Shown here: piece by piece, positions 59,201 through 64,000 of the stretch
Layout of the letters: the number at the start of each line of letters is the position of its first letter
Numbering within the stretch: position 1 is the stretch's first letter
Source: Coffea arabica
Taxonomy: Eukaryota > Streptophyta > Magnoliopsida > Gentianales > Rubiaceae
Direction of reading: 5' to 3'
Assembly: GCF_036785885.1 (NCBI RefSeq)
Contig: NC_092320.1
Coordinates: 19,655,557-19,719,556 of the forward strand
DNA: 64,000 bases
Notes under the pieces: generated by a model
The model's database searches: none
Seen by the model: only the letters and a program-made list of their open reading frames with translations
Told to the model about the DNA's origin: nothing
Made by a program: the position numbers and the translations under genes

Positions 59201-60480
59201 AAGAAGGGGTTATCCAGAAAATGAAATCAACTTTTAGGTTCAACTAAGGAATCAAAGAAAGCATTTCCAGTATTGCATTAGTTGTCTAATAAGTTATAAT
59301 TACAATGAAAACAAAATGAAACAACTGATAATCAGAATCACAGTATAGCATAAAGAAGATTTCCTCATAATAAAATGCTGCACAATGCCACAATAAAACA
59401 CAACCATTCCATCTGGATCACATTGTGTGGACACAAACAGACAAAAAGCATTTTGTGTGGTGAGCATTGCAAGTCTGAGGTGAGCAGGTTGGATTAGCTA
59501 GCTTACGCAGGAATAAAATGGGCTCTTACTTGTTTAAAGAGTTTCAGAAGAAGATTACTTAGAAGATTGGGAGAAACTTAACTAGTACTATCATCATCTT
59601 CCAGAAAGAAGCCTCAATTCCCGAAAGCTGCCACTCTAATTGCAACAAATTTGGCATTTCCATGGCAATAAATACCATAACGTCAAGTTTCTGCTCTACA
59701 GAAGTCAGTCTATGTGAAAATCTCTACAAAATCAATTTACGGATAAAACCAATGCAAACAGTTGAACAAGCAGTTTTGCTCTGAGATGCATTCTGTAAGA
59801 AACCACAATAGCTGGAACAAGCTCTCCCGATGTCCAAGCAAGATGGAAACTTTAGTTTGGTGTCCAAGCATGATGGCACAGCATGGCATTCACGGTTCTT
59901 GTTTTTATTACCTTTCAATAACAACAGCAGACTCGAGAATGCAATCAACCTGCATTCTTTTATGCCTTCATGCTAAATTTACTTCTTTAAGTTTCGCCTC
60001 TAACTCAAGATATCAGCAAATCCAATGATTCTCAGCCAGATTTATGGAAAATCCAGTTGAAGCTCACATTCAAATACCAGAATCACAAGATTAAAAATTT
60101 CAAATGATTGACATCAGCAAGTTCAGAATATAGATGGTTGAGCCTGCTATTAGATTCTCCAATCAACAAGATTGTAGGACCAATATCACCAGCTCACATA
60201 TAGAGAACTACAACTACCACTAGTACTACCAGCAAAACAAGAGAGTGTGGGTTCAAACTCCATGTATTGATGTTGTGGTGTTCAAGTTTTCTCATTCCAC
60301 TCTCCAAATTGCAATAATGGATGATTTATATTCCATTGAGAGAGATACAGCCAGCAATCGCTAAGGACCCTAAGCCAATTAACAAATGACAAATATTCAA
60401 ACTGTCTCTTAAATAATTCACAAAACCTTATTCAGCCAAGAAGATGATTACAAGCACAACTAATGGTTATATGCAAGGAA
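56274..60480. other. long non-coding stretch
   Basis: I see no supportable gene. AT-rich to about 57,400. A minus-strand frame at 58150..58335 (EEDSAPRKEVKPVQCIDHCA) follows a possible acceptor and could be an exon of an unknown gene. Short frames on both strands at 59724..60028 have no motif. Confidence 0.35.
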
Positions 60481-60915
60481 AACCAAACAGAGTATCAAAG
60501 ATACTTTTGATACACATTAAACCCTTGAACAAGCCGTATATACTCAGAAACAGCAAAGCTTTAATTAGCATCAAACATGGTGCAAAACTCTTTGATCATA
60601 AGCGTTTTTCAGATTTTATACAAATACCAACCCTGACACCATTAGTCTATCAATTAAACCAAATCAGCAACCAGTTTCTCTATTTTAGACCACCAAACCA
60701 AACATAATATCAAAGATATTCTCCGTACAATTTAAACCCTTGAACAAGCCATGTATATTTAGAATCAGCAAAATTTGGATTAGCATGAAATAAGGTACAG
60801 TACTCTCTGATCATAGTCAATTTCACAGTATATACCAAAAATAACCCACCCTGACTCTTCCATCAATCGAAAGCGCAATGAAGAACCAGTGTCACTATCT
60901 TAGACCCACCCAAAT
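60481..60915. repeat. about 216-bp tandem duplication
   Basis: Two diverged copies begin AACCAAACAGAGTATCAAAG (60481) and AACCAAACATAATATCAAAG (about 60697). They share TTAAACCCTTGAACAAGCC, TCAGCAAA, TTAGCAT, TTTGATCATA / TCTGATCATA and the ending ACCAGT...TTAGACC. Confidence 0.8.
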
Positions 60916-61022
60916 CCCAAAAAGACATACTGGACTAAGCTGATTTGATTACAAAGATATAATATGAACATCTGGGGAAACAAACCAGAAAAGGGACTTG
61001 ATTTGGATATACAATTCTTTGA

Positions 61023-61169
61023 TCAACCAACATGGAAAGGACCAATATCTCCATTTCTGAGAGAGCTAGCAATCTCATCAGCAACTGACAAGCAAGACAT
61101 CACCCAACCACTCAATGCTGTCCATATTAGATTCGCTAACCAAAATGTGATACTCCATGGCACCGCCAT
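61023..61169 (-). CDS. candidate 48-residue membrane protein
   Basis: From the Met at 61169, in a good start context (ATTATGGCG), the frame gives 48 residues: MAVPWSITFW, then LANLIWTALSGWVM, CLSVADEIASSLR and the end GDIGPFHVG. One hydrophobic helix (about residues 6-24) is followed by a short charged helix and a Gly/His end. The frame is also open 30 codons upstream, but the stretch above the Met looks like UTR. I do not recognise the family with certainty; the even composition and strong N-to-C organisation suggest a real microprotein, perhaps an organelle or endomembrane subunit. Confidence 0.45.
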   Translation of the reverse strand: MAVPWSITFWLANLIWTALSGWVMSCLSVADEIASSLRNGDIGPFHVG

Positions 61170-64000
61170 AATTCTGAAGTCGTCCTCTTCCTTCAAATCC
61201 CCGATTATTTGGAAATTCGAAAGTAAACCAAAACGCAAGATTCCAACTTTCTCGTCCAACCGACACCTTCAATTTCCTTCTCTATATGAAAATTCATCAA
61301 AATCCCATGAACCCCTTTTCTTCTCTACCCTAATTCCCGAATGAAATTCAAATATGTTGAATTCGAGAGGTTCTCAACAATTCAGCAACTCTTCCCCAAT
61401 TCACGAAAAACCCACGAAACCATCAACCTTCAATTATACTTTTCCTTCATTGGATAGATGAAACAATGCAAACCCATCTCATATCCACTCCCAAATATCA
61501 ATTCAGAACTCTGTCAAGGAAAAAGCTGGTCCCCTGCAAATATTTTCAGCTAAAAACACCGCTAGCTCTCTGCGGAACAATATTGATTTGGTAATGGATA
61601 GAATTGAAGGAATGATCATTCTTAAGAAAGACACTGGTCGCTCGCAGAAATTACGGGCAATTTCGGTTGTGGCTGCCTGTGGTTTAATTGATATGCTTGA
61701 TTGGGACTTGGTGTTGGGCCGGTTGGCACTCACGGGTTACGACTCATTTTTGGATGTGTCTTCTTCTTTTGATTCTGGTGTTTATTAAAGGACTGGGAGG
61801 AGATCACCGCGCAAATGCGCGGTGGACAATTCTAAAATTTATGTGCCCAGTTATGCCCTGTTTACAAAATGCCTGCAACGCAACTAAGGATCAAAAAATG
61901 GGAAACTATGTCATTGAAAAGTACAATAATATACACAATAAATATAGATTGTTCATAGTCAAGGAATTCATAATAAATAGATAAAACAATAAAATTAATC
62001 TTGTAGAATCTCGAAACATGAACTTGAACTTCCATGATTCCGATAAATACATATTTTAACTTAACCAAAAACAAAAACTTTCTGTAGTTCGTACTCACCC
62101 CAGAAGTGTAATGAGCAATTTCGAAAGAAACTGCTGAAGAACCTGCCATGTATTATAACAAAAAAGAAAGTAAGATATAATCCGTCGAAATTAGTTTACT
62201 GCTGTAAAACCAAGTTAAAAATAAATCAAGGGACTTGAATAATGCCAACAAGTACAGGACAAATTCAACAAACATTTGCACTTTTGGTTACTAATACTCT
62301 CATAAAAAATTTGTTACCCCTTGTATTTTTTTAACCCATTTCACAAGCAAGAAACTTTTCTTTTTTCTTTTTTTTTTGGTACAGTAGTTGTCAAAGTCAA
62401 GAAATGAAAAAATTCTTATAGGTAACCTAAAGTGTCTTGCTTGGTAACTCGAGTGCTCACCAAAGTGAAACTATTAGATGTGCCAGATCCTTGGAGATGG
62501 TATGCAAGTAAACTTTTCCACAACTTGATCATGCAGCTGCGCAATTTACACAAAATGCCAATGGAAGATAAGGTGAAAAAGGAAATAAAATCATGCAAAC
62601 AAATAGGCCAAGAAGATCCTAAAATGTAAAAATGAAGCAGAAACTTCTCCAGAGACGATATCTTTATATTCTAATGACATACTCCAATCCAAAAACCAAA
62701 ATACATGCAACTCTAAATAATGTCATGTAATTCAGCTTTTATTCCCAATAAAGTTCATATTACTCTAGCATCAAGAATCTATAAAAATTTTCAGGTGTAA
62801 AGAAAAATAGTGAAGGCAATATTCATCTAAAAAATTGGTATTCAATTATGTTTCAAGGTTGCTCCTATTGAATATTCGCAGGGTTTACATGGATTGTTGA
62901 GTTTTTGCAACAACTTATTTAATCAAACTTTTGATATCTATTCTATTCCCATAGAAAGAAGACACAAGCACATGTGACTATTAAAAATCCCTAAAATGGA
63001 ACACAAAACTCTAAATATATAGGGAAGGCAAATAACAAAAAAGTTTCTCTGAGTTGCTTTCCAATTTTTCATTTTTTGTAAAATCTCAAAATTAGTCCAA
63101 CGTTGGTCATAAAGTTTTGCTAATCTCAATATTATTAAGAACACAAGTTTCAAAGCAGATTCATCAAGTTCACTATTCCCTGATTGTCACAGTCAACATT
63201 AGTTTGTTAATCATTGTCTATTGGGACATACTTCACACATTTCACATGGTTTGAAATTAACTACTTCAACTGTTAACAGCCTGAGGTTTTAAGCCAAGCA
63301 TTGAATAAGTTCTATAGATAGCATGCTTAGCAAAGCAAGAATGACATTTCAGACTTTAATCAAACGATATTAATCCAAATCCAAAAAAAAATAAAAGAAA
63401 ATTACCTACAAAATACCTATGAAATACGTATAAAAGAAAATTACCTATGAAACAGCAAAGCAAGCCTATTGTCAATTTTCAAAAGAGATGCAGAGTACAA
63501 CAATCATTATTAACTTCAATTAACTTCAAAGTCTTGAAAAAAAAGAAACACAGCCTCTGAAGATCTTTATCACAGTAAAGGTGAGTAAAAAGATAGTCTA
63601 CCGTGGCACAAAAAGATAAGAATTAGTTTCTTCATCTCAATTATAACTAAGAAAGCACTTGTTCACTACACTATTACCTCATACGTTAAACCTTACACAT
63701 TGACAAGCACAAATTGGAAACAGTGACAGATTTTCAAATTTATCAGATGAAATTCATATACGGTATTCAGCAAGCAAAGATAACACCATCTGTCAAATAC
63801 TACCCACAATTTGAACATCAGATGAACATTCAACACATGAATCTTATAATAAATGTCATCAAGTAGACAAATGCAGTGTACAATAGAGAAGTGATGTCAG
63901 AAACAAACTATCTGATACCCATTCCATTCAGCATTTAAAGGCATGCCTAGGGCTGGAGGAAATATCATTGATGCTGAAGACCAGGGTGAGGCACTTGTCT
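61170..64000. other. intergenic stretch to the end of the window
   Basis: A plus-strand frame without a good start runs 61462..61788 opposite the small membrane gene's leader. Possible short exons on the minus strand occur at about 62105-62150 (before donor GTGAGTACG) and 62456-62538 (before donor GTGAGCACT), and on the plus strand at about 63932-63984 (before donor GTGAGG). None is supportable alone. Confidence 0.35.

Noticed and set aside
61594-61788. Plus-strand frame with hydrophobic stretches opposite the 48-residue gene leader
   Set aside because: No good start codon context, no motif, and the open part begins after an in-frame stop at 61459 without a splice site I trust.
62105-62150. 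Possible 44-bp minus-strand exon between TGGCAG and GTGAGTACG
   Set aside because: Splice sites are good, but no adjoining exons or recognisable peptide support it.
63932-63984. Possible plus-strand exon before donor GTGAGG near the window edge
   Set aside because: Both strands are open there and the gene, if any, lies outside the window.
1-64000. CRISPR arrays, operons, bacterial-type promoters or terminators
   Set aside because: None seen and none expected in plant nuclear DNA; the short repeats present are microsatellites, MITEs and tandem duplications.

Overview
This is a 64 kb window of nuclear DNA from a flowering plant. The evidence is AT-rich, intron-rich sequence, plant-only gene families (AUGMIN subunit 1, the Pol V-type RPB5 paralogue NRPE5, a glutaredoxin with four C-terminal CxxC pairs), a plant tRNA-Ile(AAU), and many plant DNA transposons. 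The protein styles suit a eudicot, perhaps an asterid; that last step is an inference from general resemblance only.

Layout. 1-4.7 kb: a tRNA-Ile, a small three-exon gene for a coiled-coil protein with a KEN box, then debris (a fragment copied from the methyltransferase gene at 16 kb, and a frameshifted relic resembling the C-terminus of GTE/BET transcription factors). 4.7-12.4 kb: a foldback Mutator-like (MULE) MITE with a perfect 9-bp target duplication, then a MULE nested inside another MULE-type element. The inner MULE has a decayed mudrA-type transposase on the minus strand and a convergent GRF-zinc-finger/transmembrane gene on the plus strand. 13.2-15.2 kb: a hAT-like element, a Tourist-like MITE and a tandem duplication. 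15.9-31 kb: three apparently intact minus-strand genes, namely a SAM-dependent methyltransferase (2 exons), AUG1 (6 exons) and NRPE5 (4 coding exons), with a LINE 3' stub between the first two. 33-41 kb: a gene graveyard with an unidentified two-exon fragment and a decayed second copy of NRPE5 that was split by a Ty1/copia retrotransposon carrying 147-bp LTRs, a 5-bp target duplication and a gag deletion. 42.4-43.6 kb: an intact single-exon glutaredoxin-like gene. 44.7-49.2 kb: microsatellites, two strong hairpins, a roughly 1-kb TIR element and a GDSL esterase pseudogene whose last exon is split by a hAT MITE. 49.2-54.9 kb: a second MULE, again with a minus-strand transposase and a convergent plus-strand GRF-zinc-finger/transmembrane ORF. 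55-64 kb: mostly non-coding, with a MITE, tandem duplications and a candidate 48-residue membrane protein.

The intact genes are housekeeping genes (microtubule nucleation, RNA polymerase V, redox, methyl transfer) and do not form a pathway or operon. The most interesting pattern is that two different MULE families in one window share the same two-gene architecture: transposase plus a convergent, membrane-tailed GRF zinc-finger protein. This resembles the mudrA/mudrB arrangement of maize MuDR. Exon boundaries were placed by eye from splice consensus and family resemblance; no alignment or database search was run.
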